Assembly: GCF_020521555.1 (NCBI RefSeq)
Contig: NZ_BPWA01000001.1
Location: 1,984,001 to 2,048,000, forward strand
Reading direction: 5' to 3'
Source of the DNA: Rodentibacter sp. JRC1
GTDB taxonomy: Bacteria > Pseudomonadota > Gammaproteobacteria > Enterobacterales > Pasteurellaceae
Length of the DNA stretch: 64,000 bases
Shown here: positions 10,833 through 18,956 of the stretch, one piece after another
Position numbering within the stretch: the first letter of the stretch is position 1
How the letters are laid out: every line of letters begins with the position of its first letter
Program-made: the position numbers and the translations under genes
Notes under the pieces: generated by a model
Databases searched by the model: none
What the model saw: the letters and a program-made list of their open reading frames with translations, nothing else
Told to the model about the DNA's origin: nothing

Positions 10833-11825
10833 ATGGCATTATTAGACGTAAAAGCACTTTCTGTTCACTTTGGCGATAAAAATATGCCTTTTAAAGCGGT
10901 AGATCGTATCAGCTATCAAGTTGAACAAGGTGAAGTGTTAGGGATTGTAGGAGAATCCGGCTCAGGTAAATCTGTCAGTTCCCTTGCTATTATGGGATTG
11001 ATTGATTATCCGGGGCGGGTATCAGCCGAATCATTGGTATTTGAAGATAAAGATTTATTGGCACTCAACGATAAAGCAAAACGTGAACTTATCGGGGCTG
11101 ATGTGGCAATGATTTTCCAAGATCCCATGACAAGTTTGAATCCCGCCTATACGGTAGGTTTTCAAATTATGGAAGCGTTGAAAACCCATGAAGGCGGCAC
11201 GAAAAAAGCAAGGCGTGAACGAACTTTGGAATTGCTACGTTTAGTGGGAATTCCTGATCCTGAATCTCGTATTGACGTTTATCCGCATCAGCTTTCCGGA
11301 GGAATGAGCCAGCGTGTTATGATTGCAATGGCGATTGCCTGTAAGCCTAAATTATTGATTGCCGATGAACCGACTACTGCTTTAGATGTTACCATCCAAG
11401 CACAGATTGTGGATTTATTACTCGACTTACAGAAAAAAGAATGTATGTCGCTAATTCTCATTACTCACGATTTAGCATTGGTGGCGGAAGCGGCACATCG
11501 CATTATAGTGATGTATGCAGGGCAAGTGGTGGAGGAAGGACTTGCCGAGGATATTTTTCGTGAACCGAAACACCCTTACACTCAAGCCTTACTTCGTTCC
11601 TTGCCTGAATTTTCCGAAGGAAAAGCCCGTTTACAATCCTTGCAAGGTGTTGTTCCGGGGAAATATGATCGCCCGACAGGCTGTCTATTGAATCCGCGTT
11701 GTCCTTATGCAACGGAGCATTGTCGTAAAATAGAACCCGATTTACATCATATGGGAAATCGAAAAGTGAAATGCCATACACCGCTCAATGCACAAGGCGA
11801 ACCGATGGAATATCAAGGAGTATAA
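10833..11825 (+). CDS. dppD: Peptide ABC transporter ATP-binding protein DppD
   Basis: Cytoplasmic ATPase of 330 residues that pairs with DppF. Visible motifs are Walker A GESGSGKS, the Q-loop [10 protein letters not shown], the signature LSGGMSQRV, Walker [13 protein letters not shown] and the switch His in LITHDLAL. The C-terminus has the oligopeptide-transporter extension with [14 protein letters not shown], cysteines that in relatives bind an iron-sulfur cluster. It starts 11 bases after dppC with a GAGGGG ribosome site. Confidence 0.95.
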   Translation: MALLDVKALSVHFGDKNMPFKAVDRISYQVEQGEVLGIVGESGSGKSVSSLAIMGLIDYPGRVSAESLVFEDKDLLALNDKAKRELIGADVAMIFQDPMTSLNPAYTVGFQIMEALKTHEGGTKKARRERTLELLRLVGIPDPESRIDVYPHQLSGGMSQRVMIAMAIACKPKLLIADEPTTALDVTIQAQIVDLLLDLQKKECMSLILITHDLALVAEAAHRIIVMYAGQVVEEGLAEDIFREPKHPYTQALLRSLPEFSEGKARLQSLQGVVPGKYDRPTGCLLNPRCPYATEHCRKIEPDLHHMGNRKVKCHTPLNAQGEPMEYQGV

Positions 11826-11828
11826 GCA

Positions 11829-12827
11829 ATGTCGAATGAAATTAAAGAAAATACGTCATTGCCAAATATGCCGTTATTAAGCGCAATTAACTTAAAAAAA
11901 TATTATCCGGTGAAAAAAGGCTTATTGGCAAAAACGCAACAAGTCAAGGCATTGGATGGCGTGTCTTTTCAGTTGGAACGAGGAAAGACCCTTGCAGTTG
12001 TGGGGGAGTCAGGCTGTGGGAAATCAACACTGGGGCGTTTACTCACAATGATTGAAAATCCTACGGAAGGTGAGCTGTATTATAAGGGGCGTAACTTTCT
12101 GGAAAATGATGCGGATACAAAAGCATTACGTCGTAGGAAAATTCAAATTGTGTTTCAAAACCCCTATGCCTCATTGAATCCACGTAAAAAAATCGGTTCT
12201 ATTTTAGAGGAACCGCTAATTATCAATACCAAACTTTCAGCCAAAGAACGTAAAGAAAAAGTGCTTTCAATGATGGCGAAAGTAGGATTACGGGCAGAAT
12301 TTTATGATCGTTACCCTCATATGTTTTCCGGCGGGCAACGCCAACGCATTGCGATTGCACGTGGTTTAATGCTAGAGCCGGATATTGTGGTGGCGGATGA
12401 ACCGGTATCTGCATTGGATGTATCGGTACGTGCCCAAGTGCTGAATTTAATGATGGATTTGCAAGATGAATTCGGGCTTTCCTATGTTTTTATTTCGCAT
12501 GATCTTTCAGTTGTTGAGCATATTGCTGATGAAGTGATGGTGATGTATCTTGGGCGTTGTGTCGAAAAAGGCACAACGGAACAAATTTTTTCCAATCCTC
12601 AGCATCCTTATACACAAGCTCTTCTTTCGGCAACACCTCGTCTGTCAGCGAATTTACGCCGAGAACGTATTAAATTGACAGGCGAGCTACCAAGCCCGAT
12701 AAATCCGCCGAAAGGCTGTGCATTTAATCCGCGTTGTTGGAAAGCAACAGACAAGTGTCGTGCGGAAAAACCAATACTTGAGCCTTTCCCCGATGGAAAA
12801 TTAATCGCTTGTTTTAATATTGATTAA
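11829..12827 (+). CDS. dppF: Peptide ABC transporter ATP-binding protein DppF
   Basis: Second ATPase, 332 residues, with Walker A GESGCGKS, Q-loop FQNPYASLNPRK, signature FSGGQRQRI, Walker B VVADEPVSALD and FISHDLSVV. The C-terminal GCAFNPRCWKATDKC again has the Cys pattern of the oligopeptide ATPases. AAGGAG lies eight bases before the ATG and overlaps the end of dppD. Last gene of dppBCDF; downstream is a repeat-rich spacer, then the convergent sotB. Confidence 0.95.
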   Translation: MSNEIKENTSLPNMPLLSAINLKKYYPVKKGLLAKTQQVKALDGVSFQLERGKTLAVVGESGCGKSTLGRLLTMIENPTEGELYYKGRNFLENDADTKALRRRKIQIVFQNPYASLNPRKKIGSILEEPLIINTKLSAKERKEKVLSMMAKVGLRAEFYDRYPHMFSGGQRQRIAIARGLMLEPDIVVADEPVSALDVSVRAQVLNLMMDLQDEFGLSYVFISHDLSVVEHIADEVMVMYLGRCVEKGTTEQIFSNPQHPYTQALLSATPRLSANLRRERIKLTGELPSPINPPKGCAFNPRCWKATDKCRAEKPILEPFPDGKLIACFNID

Positions 12828-12857
12828 ACAGAAATTAGGATAAAAATAACCGCACTT

Positions 12858-12884
12858 TGATCTGCTCCCCAAAATCTGGACAGA
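12858..12884 (+). mobile_element. Solo IS150-like terminal inverted repeat (remnant)
   Basis: TGATCTGCTCCCCAAAATCT and the following GGACAGA closely match the end of the intact IS150-like element at 23525-24941, whose right end read inward is TGATCTGCCCCCCAAAAGTT then GGACA. No transposase follows. It abuts the uptake signal ACCGCACTT at 12849-12857, as both ends of the intact copy lie beside uptake signals. Confidence 0.55.
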
Positions 12885-12896
12885 TAATTTAACTTA

Positions 12897-12979
12897 ATAG
12901 CAGTTGCACAAAAAGAATTTGATTATGTTGGTAGGGGCGGGAATAGGAGCCGCCCCTATCTATTTTGTGTAACTGCTAT
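12897..12979. repeat. MITE-like element A
   Basis: An 83 bp unit in the spacer between convergent dppF and sotB. Ends ATAGCAGTTGCACAAAA (12897-12913) and its inverse (12963-12979) match at 16 of 17 positions. The centre is a perfect 9 bp hairpin, TAGGGGCGG / CCGCCCCTA (12932-12940 and 12950-12958). It contains no coding capacity. The ends resemble the CAGTTGCACAAAA core of the other repeats at 22184, 40087, 41711 and 54040, although its core sequence differs from theirs. Confidence 0.7.
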
Positions 12980-12991
12980 AATAATGATTTT

Positions 12992-14170
12992 TTAAGTTTT
13001 TTGTGGACGATAGAGAAATTGGAAGAGGATAAAGATCAATAATCCGGTAGCACCAAGAGCCGCGCCGCTAAAACCAATATATTTTAACCCTACATAATTC
13101 ATCATTTGACCACCGAATAACGCACCTGCGCCAATACCTGCATTGAATATTCCGGAATAAATTGCCGTTGCCACATCGGTTGCATCCGGTGCAAGCTGCA
13201 AAACCTGCATTTGTAATGCAAGGGCAATGCAGGAAATGCCGATTCCCCAAGCAAAGGCTAGTATAAACATCGTTAACGCATAATGAGACGAACTGAGTAA
13301 AAGGGCAAGTGAAAGCACCAATAATCCTATTGCAGTGATAATAAATTTTATCGGGTTAAAACGGTATAAGCGATTGAAGAGTAGGCTTGCCGTGATACCT
13401 GATATACCAAAAATTAAGAGGATGAATGTCGCAAGGTTAGGATTGAGTTCTCCGATTTGAATTATAAAAGGTTCAATATAAGTGTAAGCGGTAAAGTGTG
13501 CAGCAACGATAGTTACCGTTGTCATATAAAGCCCTATTAATAACGGACGTTTAGCCAATAGCGGGAGGCTGGATAATGAGCCTGCATTTTTACTTGGAAT
13601 ATTCGGCAGTAAACGAATAATGAGAAACATGGTAGCAAGAGCAAGTAGGGCAATGATAACAAAAGTTATTTTCCACCCGACCAATTGCCCGACTAAACGA
13701 CCGAGCGGTAAGCCTAAAATCGTCGCAAGTGAGGTACCGATGGCGAGCATACTCAGTGCTTGCGTTTTTTTATTTTTAGGCGCAATACGCATAACAAGAG
13801 AAGCGGTGATTGACCAAAATACGGCATGTGCCAAAGCAATGCACATTCGAGCGATAAGAAGTATTTGAAAATTCCAAGCGATAACGGAAAGGATATGACC
13901 TATGATGAAAATCATAAACAGCTTGATAAGTAAACTTTTCCGTTCCATTTTTCCCGTAGCAAGCATCGCCGGCAGGGACATAATGAGTACAGTCCAAGCA
14001 TAAACCGTCATCATCAAACCGGTTTCCGAAGGTGGCATATTAAAGCTTTCTGCAATATCTGTGAGCAAAGCCACAGGGACAAATTCAGTAGTATTAAAAA
14101 TAAAAGCGGCGCAGGCGATAACAACAACACGCCAAGTTTGGATTTTTTCAGCTTGATGATAAAACGACAT
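12992..14170 (-). CDS. sotB: SotB-type sugar efflux MFS transporter
   Basis: Twelve-segment major facilitator of the DHA1 family, 392 residues, predicted to export sugars such as arabinose or isopropyl-galactosides. The N-terminus reads FNTTEFVPVALLTDIAESF, the typical SotB/YdeA entry, and motif A-like LGLPLGRLVGQLVGW lies in the N-terminal half. Its start overlaps the stop of the upstream AsmA-like gene by one base (TAATG), so it ends a probable udk-dcd-asmA-sotB transcript. Substrate is inferred from family only. Confidence 0.85.
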   Translation of the reverse strand: MSFYHQAEKIQTWRVVVIACAAFIFNTTEFVPVALLTDIAESFNMPPSETGLMMTVYAWTVLIMSLPAMLATGKMERKSLLIKLFMIFIIGHILSVIAWNFQILLIARMCIALAHAVFWSITASLVMRIAPKNKKTQALSMLAIGTSLATILGLPLGRLVGQLVGWKITFVIIALLALATMFLIIRLLPNIPSKNAGSLSSLPLLAKRPLLIGLYMTTVTIVAAHFTAYTYIEPFIIQIGELNPNLATFILLIFGISGITASLLFNRLYRFNPIKFIITAIGLLVLSLALLLSSSHYALTMFILAFAWGIGISCIALALQMQVLQLAPDATDVATAIYSGIFNAGIGAGALFGGQMMNYVGLKYIGFSGAALGATGLLIFILFQFLYRPQKT

Positions 14171-15360
14171 TATTTCAACTTCTCTTTAATGATATTTTTC
14201 AACTGTTTCCGAAAATCTTTATTTATTTCCAATTTATATTGTGGTGAATAGCAACTATCAAAAAAACGAATAGGGAGTGTTAAATTCTTGTATTTTGGAT
14301 TGGTTGCCGAAAGTGAGAGAGTAATATCACATTGCATCGTATGTAAATCAACCGCGCCCTGCCCTTCCCCTAAAAGTACGGTCGTTTTTAGATTAAATTT
14401 ATCGATATTCAACAAACTCTTGTCCAGTGAGAACGAGGCTTCAACCTGTTGATAAGGCGTGTTTGCCCTTTTTCCTTCCAATAATTCATCATTGTAGTTA
14501 ATCGGAAAGTATTGTGAAACAAGTTGAAGTAAGTTTATTCCTAAAAGCTCTCCATCCCGTGCATAAAAATCAAATTTACTTTTCGTTAAATTTGCCTTTT
14601 CAAAGGCGAGTTGAATATTAAAATCAGCTGTCCCCGTGATGGTATCGGGAAAATTTAACAGTGTGAGTAATTGTGTTAAAGGGAAATTTTTACCTGAAAA
14701 ATTGACCGCACTTTCCTCTGCAAGCGTATTAAATTTTAGCACGGCGAGGCACGCCGTAGTGCAATCAGGCTTTATATAGGCGGCAGCCGCTTTTTGTGGT
14801 TTGGCGAGATCGGCGTGAATTTCAATATAGCCTAACGGCTGTTGATTTAATGTAGCGCCATCAAATTGAATCAGTGATTCTGCATTTTGGCGAAGTCTAA
14901 TACCGGCTTTGTTGAAAGTGAAATTAAATTTTTGAGCCAGACCATAAATCGGTTTTTCAAGTTTGATGGAAACAACATTTGAGCCGTTGAATAGGATATT
15001 TTTTGATAATAGGTTTTTGACCAAAAAATCGGAAAAACGCATTTCGATTCTGGCGGAATTGAGGGCATCTTCCCCTGATTTGGCTTGTTCAATACTAAGT
15101 TGTTGTAATTTTGCTTCACCATAAATTAAAGGTAAAAAAGCCAGTTGAGCATTAATATGTTTTAATGAAATACTACGATAATTAACTTGTTCAATGGTAA
15201 GGGTAGGTTGCGGGATAAGGCTTAAATCAAGTGATTTTACCGCTATGCCTCTCTGTTCGAATTGTTCGCTCAGCCGAGTTTTGGCTTGTTGTAGCTGAAT
15301 ATAAAGAAATGCGAAGATCGCAATCGGCACGAACAGCAAGCTTATTGCGATCTTTTTCAT
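14170..15360 (-). CDS. AsmA-family outer-membrane biogenesis-type protein
   Basis: A 396-residue protein with one N-terminal membrane segment (ISLLFVPIAIFAFLYIQL) and a long beta-rich periplasmic region; the DFNIQLAFEKANLTKSKFDFYARDGELLGINLLQL segment matches the AsmA C-terminal domain (ranges too long to quote as one motif are at residues about 245-285). AsmA-like proteins are thought to move or organise phospholipid in the envelope. It is shorter than E. coli AsmA (about 617), so it is a relative rather than a clear orthologue. It abuts dcd (TAGATG) and overlaps sotB by one base. Confidence 0.75.
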   Translation of the reverse strand: MKKIAISLLFVPIAIFAFLYIQLQQAKTRLSEQFEQRGIAVKSLDLSLIPQPTLTIEQVNYRSISLKHINAQLAFLPLIYGEAKLQQLSIEQAKSGEDALNSARIEMRFSDFLVKNLLSKNILFNGSNVVSIKLEKPIYGLAQKFNFTFNKAGIRLRQNAESLIQFDGATLNQQPLGYIEIHADLAKPQKAAAAYIKPDCTTACLAVLKFNTLAEESAVNFSGKNFPLTQLLTLLNFPDTITGTADFNIQLAFEKANLTKSKFDFYARDGELLGINLLQLVSQYFPINYNDELLEGKRANTPYQQVEASFSLDKSLLNIDKFNLKTTVLLGEGQGAVDLHTMQCDITLSLSATNPKYKNLTLPIRFFDSCYSPQYKLEINKDFRKQLKNIIKEKLK

Positions 15361-15945
15361 CTATTTATCCTCATCAATACGGCTTGCTACCGCATTTTGC
15401 TGATTTTTATATTTAGCGTCTTTACGGCTGTTATAAGGGCGGGCAGCCGTGCCGCTTAACACTTCGAAACTGAGTGCGCCAATCACCATATTCGGACGTA
15501 GCGCTAAAGGAAGTTTTCCGGAATTATAAAATTCCAATACGATTTTTCCTTCCCAACCCGGATCAATACGGTGTGCGGTAACGTGAACCATTAATCCCAA
15601 ACGGGCAAGGGAAGAGCGACCGTCTAACCACCCGATAATATTTGCCGGTAATTTTACCGATTCAAGGGTTGTTGCAAGTGCTAATACACCGGGATGTAAG
15701 AAAAACGCTTCATTATCCGGAATGATGATTTCATCACTCATCACGGATTCTAACTGGGCGGAAACTTCTTCTTTCGGGCCGCTTAAATCAATGTATGGGG
15801 CGGAATGTTCACGAAATACTCGGAAAGAATTACCTAAACGCACGTCAATTGTTGCGCCGTTGATTTTGTCATTATCAGGACGAGGAGTTAAAGAAATAAT
15901 GCCATCATCCAAATAGCGTTCGATATCGGTATCACAAAGACGCAT
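15361..15945 (-). CDS. dcd: dCTP deaminase
   Basis: Homotrimeric cytoplasmic enzyme deaminating dCTP to dUTP, the main source of dTMP in enteric-type bacteria. The 194 residues have the family core [24 protein letters not shown] with the catalytic Glu following in GKIVLEFYN, and the early RLGNSFRVF. Length equals the E. coli enzyme (193). It lies eight bases after udk, so the two pyrimidine genes are probably one transcript. Confidence 0.96.
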   Translation of the reverse strand: MRLCDTDIERYLDDGIISLTPRPDNDKINGATIDVRLGNSFRVFREHSAPYIDLSGPKEEVSAQLESVMSDEIIIPDNEAFFLHPGVLALATTLESVKLPANIIGWLDGRSSLARLGLMVHVTAHRIDPGWEGKIVLEFYNSGKLPLALRPNMVIGALSFEVLSGTAARPYNSRKDAKYKNQQNAVASRIDEDK

Positions 15946-15953
15946 AATTTCTC

Positions 15954-16595
15954 CTATTTTTGATTTAATAAATGAAGAATTTGAGCTTTCAACATATTGA
16001 TTGCAATACGGTTTTTTCCACCGCGTGGGATAACAATATCGGCATATTGTTTAGACGGCTCAATAAATTGTAAGAACATTGGGCGGACTGTCGCACGATA
16101 TTGATCAATAACGGATTGCAGTGAACGACCACGTTCTTCCATATCACGTTGTAAACGGCGGATAAAACAAATATCCAACGGGGTATCCACAAACACTGAA
16201 ATATCGCTCAATTGGCGAACACGTTCATCAGTCAGTAATAAAATGCCTTCTAAAATAACGATACGCTTTGGCGTAAAACGTGTGGTTTCTTCTGTGCGGG
16301 TGTGTTCCACATAACTATAAACGGGAATATCAACGGCTTTACCGGATTTTAAATCTTTTAAATGCTGAATAAGTAAATCGCGATCCATTGAATTGGGATG
16401 ATCATAGTTGGTTTTCACCCGTTCACTCATTTCTAAATGGCTTTGATCTTTATAATAGCTATCTTCTGCAATAATGCCGATTTGTTGACAGCCTAATTCG
16501 TGACAAAGTTCTCTATGAACAGTGGAAGCAATGGAACTTTTTCCTGAAGCGGAAGCGCCGGTAACGGCGATAATAATACAAGAGGAATCTGGCAT
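15954..16595 (-). CDS. udk: Uridine kinase
   Basis: Phosphorylates uridine and cytidine with GTP or ATP in pyrimidine salvage. P-loop GASASGKSS lies near residue 13, followed by [16 protein letters not shown] and the [13 protein letters not shown] lid arginines. I begin at ATG 16595 ([11 protein letters not shown]), giving 213 residues as in E. coli; a further upstream in-frame ATG would add a hydrophobic, unrelated 21-residue leader. It is divergent from afuA. Confidence 0.95.
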   Translation of the reverse strand: MPDSSCIIIAVTGASASGKSSIASTVHRELCHELGCQQIGIIAEDSYYKDQSHLEMSERVKTNYDHPNSMDRDLLIQHLKDLKSGKAVDIPVYSYVEHTRTEETTRFTPKRIVILEGILLLTDERVRQLSDISVFVDTPLDICFIRRLQRDMEERGRSLQSVIDQYRATVRPMFLQFIEPSKQYADIVIPRGGKNRIAINMLKAQILHLLNQK

Positions 16596-16686
16596 AAATA
16601 TAATCTGAAAGATGAGAATAATTCTCCGAATTATAAAGAAAAGTGCGGTTGATTTCATCTTTATTTTTTAGGTCAAATTTCAAAAC

Positions 16687-16702
16687 TGTGAGAGTCATCA
16701 CG
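16687..16702. promoter_or_regulatory. CRP-like site upstream of afuA
   Basis: TGTGAgagtcaTCACG matches the CRP palindrome TGTGA-N6-TCACA at 9 of 10 consensus bases. It lies 60-75 bases before the afuA start in the spacer divergent to udk. Catabolite control would fit a sugar-phosphate importer. Confidence 0.6.
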
Positions 16703-16761
16703 GTATTATTTTTCGATTTCGAATAAGATCTTAGCGTTTTAGCACAACAGGAGTATTTACT

Positions 16762-17802
16762 ATGAAGTTCAATAAAATTTCTTTTTCTATTTCAACCGCA
16801 CTTTTAGCGGCGGGTTTAAGTGTGTCCGCTGCAACAAATGCAAAAGGCCGTTTAGTTGTATATTGTAGTGCAACGAATATTTTATGTGAAACGACAACAA
16901 AAGCTTTCGGCGAAAAATATGATGTAAAAACCTCTTTCATTCGTAACGGTTCAGGGAGTACTTTTGCGAAAGTAGAAGCGGAAAAAAATAATCCGCAAGC
17001 GGATGTATGGTTTGGCGGTACGTTTGATCCTCAAGCGCAAGCTGCGGAACTCGGGTTGGTGGAGCCTTATAAATCCAAACATATTGATGAAATCGTGGAA
17101 CGTTTTCGTGATCCGGCAAAAACGAAAGGTCATTATGTTTCTGCTATTTATATGGGGATTTTAGGTTTTGGTGTGAACACCGAACGTTTAGCAAAATTGG
17201 GCATTAAAGAAGTACCGAAATGTTGGAAAGATTTAACCGATCCGCAGTTAAAAGGTGAAGTGCAAATAGCTGATCCGCAAAGTGCCGGTACTGCCTACAC
17301 CGCCTTGGCGACCTTTGTTCAACTTTGGGGTGAAAATCAGGCCTTTGATTTCTTGAAAGCATTGCATCCGAATGTTTCACAATACACCAAATCAGGCATT
17401 ACGCCGTCTCGCAATGCGGCACGTGGTGAGGCGGTTGTCGGTATCGGTTTCTTACATGATTATGCCCTTGAAAAACGTCAGGGGGCACCATTGGAATTAG
17501 TGGTTCCTTGTGAAGGAACGGGATATGAATTAGGTGGTGTGAGTATTTTGAAAGGGGCACGTAATATAGATAATGCAAAATTATTCATAGATTGGGCGTT
17601 ATCTAAAGAAGGTCAGGAACTGGCCTGGAAGCAAGGTGATTCTTTGCAAACCTTAACCAATACGACAGCGGAACAATCGCCGAATGCTTTTGATCCGAAT
17701 AAGCTTAATTTAATCAATTATAATTTTGAAAAATACGGTGCAACGGAACAACGCAAGTACTTGATTGAAAAATGGGTGCAAGAAGTGAAGTTAGCCAAAT
17801 AA
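16762..17802 (+). CDS. afuA: AfuA periplasmic binding protein, copy 1
   Basis: Solute-binding protein of the AfuABC importer. It was long annotated as ferric-iron binding, but work on Actinobacillus pleuropneumoniae reassigned the family to hexose-phosphates (established knowledge, from memory). The 346 residues start with a signal peptide cut after about residue 26 (AAGLSVSAATNA), then KGRLVVYCSATN. The loop GFLHDY (His232-Asp233) and GTGYE (Glu256) fall where I recall the sugar-contacting His-Asp and Glu of AfuA. It lacks the Tyr pair typical of true Fe3+ binders. AGGAG precedes the ATG. A second homologous copy follows 59 bases downstream. Confidence 0.9.
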   Translation: MKFNKISFSISTALLAAGLSVSAATNAKGRLVVYCSATNILCETTTKAFGEKYDVKTSFIRNGSGSTFAKVEAEKNNPQADVWFGGTFDPQAQAAELGLVEPYKSKHIDEIVERFRDPAKTKGHYVSAIYMGILGFGVNTERLAKLGIKEVPKCWKDLTDPQLKGEVQIADPQSAGTAYTALATFVQLWGENQAFDFLKALHPNVSQYTKSGITPSRNAARGEAVVGIGFLHDYALEKRQGAPLELVVPCEGTGYELGGVSILKGARNIDNAKLFIDWALSKEGQELAWKQGDSLQTLTNTTAEQSPNAFDPNKLNLINYNFEKYGATEQRKYLIEKWVQEVKLAK

Positions 17803-17861
17803 ACTATTTGTTCTTTATTCTTTGAGAAATGAGAGCAATAACAGTTTAACGGAGTGATGAA

Positions 17862-18896
17862 ATGAAACTATCTAAAATTGCTGTTGCGCTTTCTGGAGTT
17901 ATGTTAGTCGGAATATCGTTAAATAGCTATTCAGTATCTAAAGGTCGCTTGGTCATTTATTGTAGTGCACAAAATACTATGTGCGAACAAGAAGCGATGG
18001 AGTTTGAGAAAAAGTATGATATTAAAACCACTTTTATTCGTGGCGGTACAGGTACTATTCTTGCAAAAATTGATGCGGAAAAAGGTAATCCTCAGGGAGA
18101 TGTTTGGTATGGTGGGACGATGGATCCACATTCACAAGCGGGAGAAATGGGATTGCTAGAACCTTATAAATCACCAAATCTTCCACAAATAATGGAAAAG
18201 TTCCGAGATCCGGCAAAGATGAAAGGAAATTATTCTTCGGCTATCTATTTGGGGGTGTTAGGCTTTGGGGTGAATCCAGAACGCTTGAATAAATTGAATT
18301 TACCTATTCCAAAATGTTGGAAAGACTTGGCTAACCCAATTTATAAGAATGAAATTCAGGCAGCTGATCCGCAAAGTTCAGGTACCGGTTATACACAGCT
18401 TGCCACTTATATGCAACTTTGGGGGGAAAATGAAGCTTTTAACTTCCTGAAAGATCTCAATAAGAATATATCGCAATATACTAAATCAGGTAATACTGCT
18501 ACACGAAATACTGCTCGAGGTGAAACAGCCATTGGTATTGGATTTTTACACGAATACTCACTTGAAAAAGCGAAAGGTGCCCCAGTGGAACTAGTTGTTC
18601 CTTGTGAGGGAACCGGCTATGAAATAGGAGGTGTGAGCGTAATTAAAGGTGCGCGTAATTTAGAGAATGCGAAACTCTTCGTTGATTGGGCACTATCAAA
18701 AGAAGCACAAGAATTAACGTGGCAGAAAGGAGAAGCGTACTCCGTTTTAACTAATACTACAGCGCAGCAATCTCCATATGCATTGGATTTCAAATCTATC
18801 AATTTAATTAATTATGATTTTGATAAATATGGAGCGACCGATTTACGTAAACGTTTAATCACAAAATGGGTTGATGAAGTGAAATTAGCTAAATAA
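17862..18896 (+). CDS. AfuA-like periplasmic binding protein, copy 2
   Basis: A 344-residue paralogue of the preceding protein, aligned end to end with few gaps and roughly 60% identity by eye. It has a signal peptide (KIAVALSGVMLVGISLNSYS) then KGRLVIYCSAQN. Shared blocks include FRDPAK, GFGVN, KCWKDL, ADPQS, LVVPCEGTGYE and INLINY. The putative ligand pair is His-Glu (GFLHEY) rather than His-Asp as in copy 1, so ligand preference may differ. Base composition looks more AT-rich than copy 1, though I have not counted it. Copy 2 lies between copy 1 and the single permease gene, so both binding proteins probably dock on the same AfuBC. Confidence 0.88.
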   Translation: MKLSKIAVALSGVMLVGISLNSYSVSKGRLVIYCSAQNTMCEQEAMEFEKKYDIKTTFIRGGTGTILAKIDAEKGNPQGDVWYGGTMDPHSQAGEMGLLEPYKSPNLPQIMEKFRDPAKMKGNYSSAIYLGVLGFGVNPERLNKLNLPIPKCWKDLANPIYKNEIQAADPQSSGTGYTQLATYMQLWGENEAFNFLKDLNKNISQYTKSGNTATRNTARGETAIGIGFLHEYSLEKAKGAPVELVVPCEGTGYEIGGVSVIKGARNLENAKLFVDWALSKEAQELTWQKGEAYSVLTNTTAQQSPYALDFKSINLINYDFDKYGATDLRKRLITKWVDEVKLAK

Positions 18897-18956
18897 TGAT
18901 ATTAACGATGAAACAGTAGGCGACCTGCTGTTTCATCTTTTAACCAGCGAGGTTGT

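Noticed and set aside
16762..18896. Tandem afuA genes as ferric-iron binding proteins
   Set aside because: The paired tyrosines of FbpA-type proteins are not evident and the family has been reassigned to sugar phosphates; iron remains only an outside possibility.
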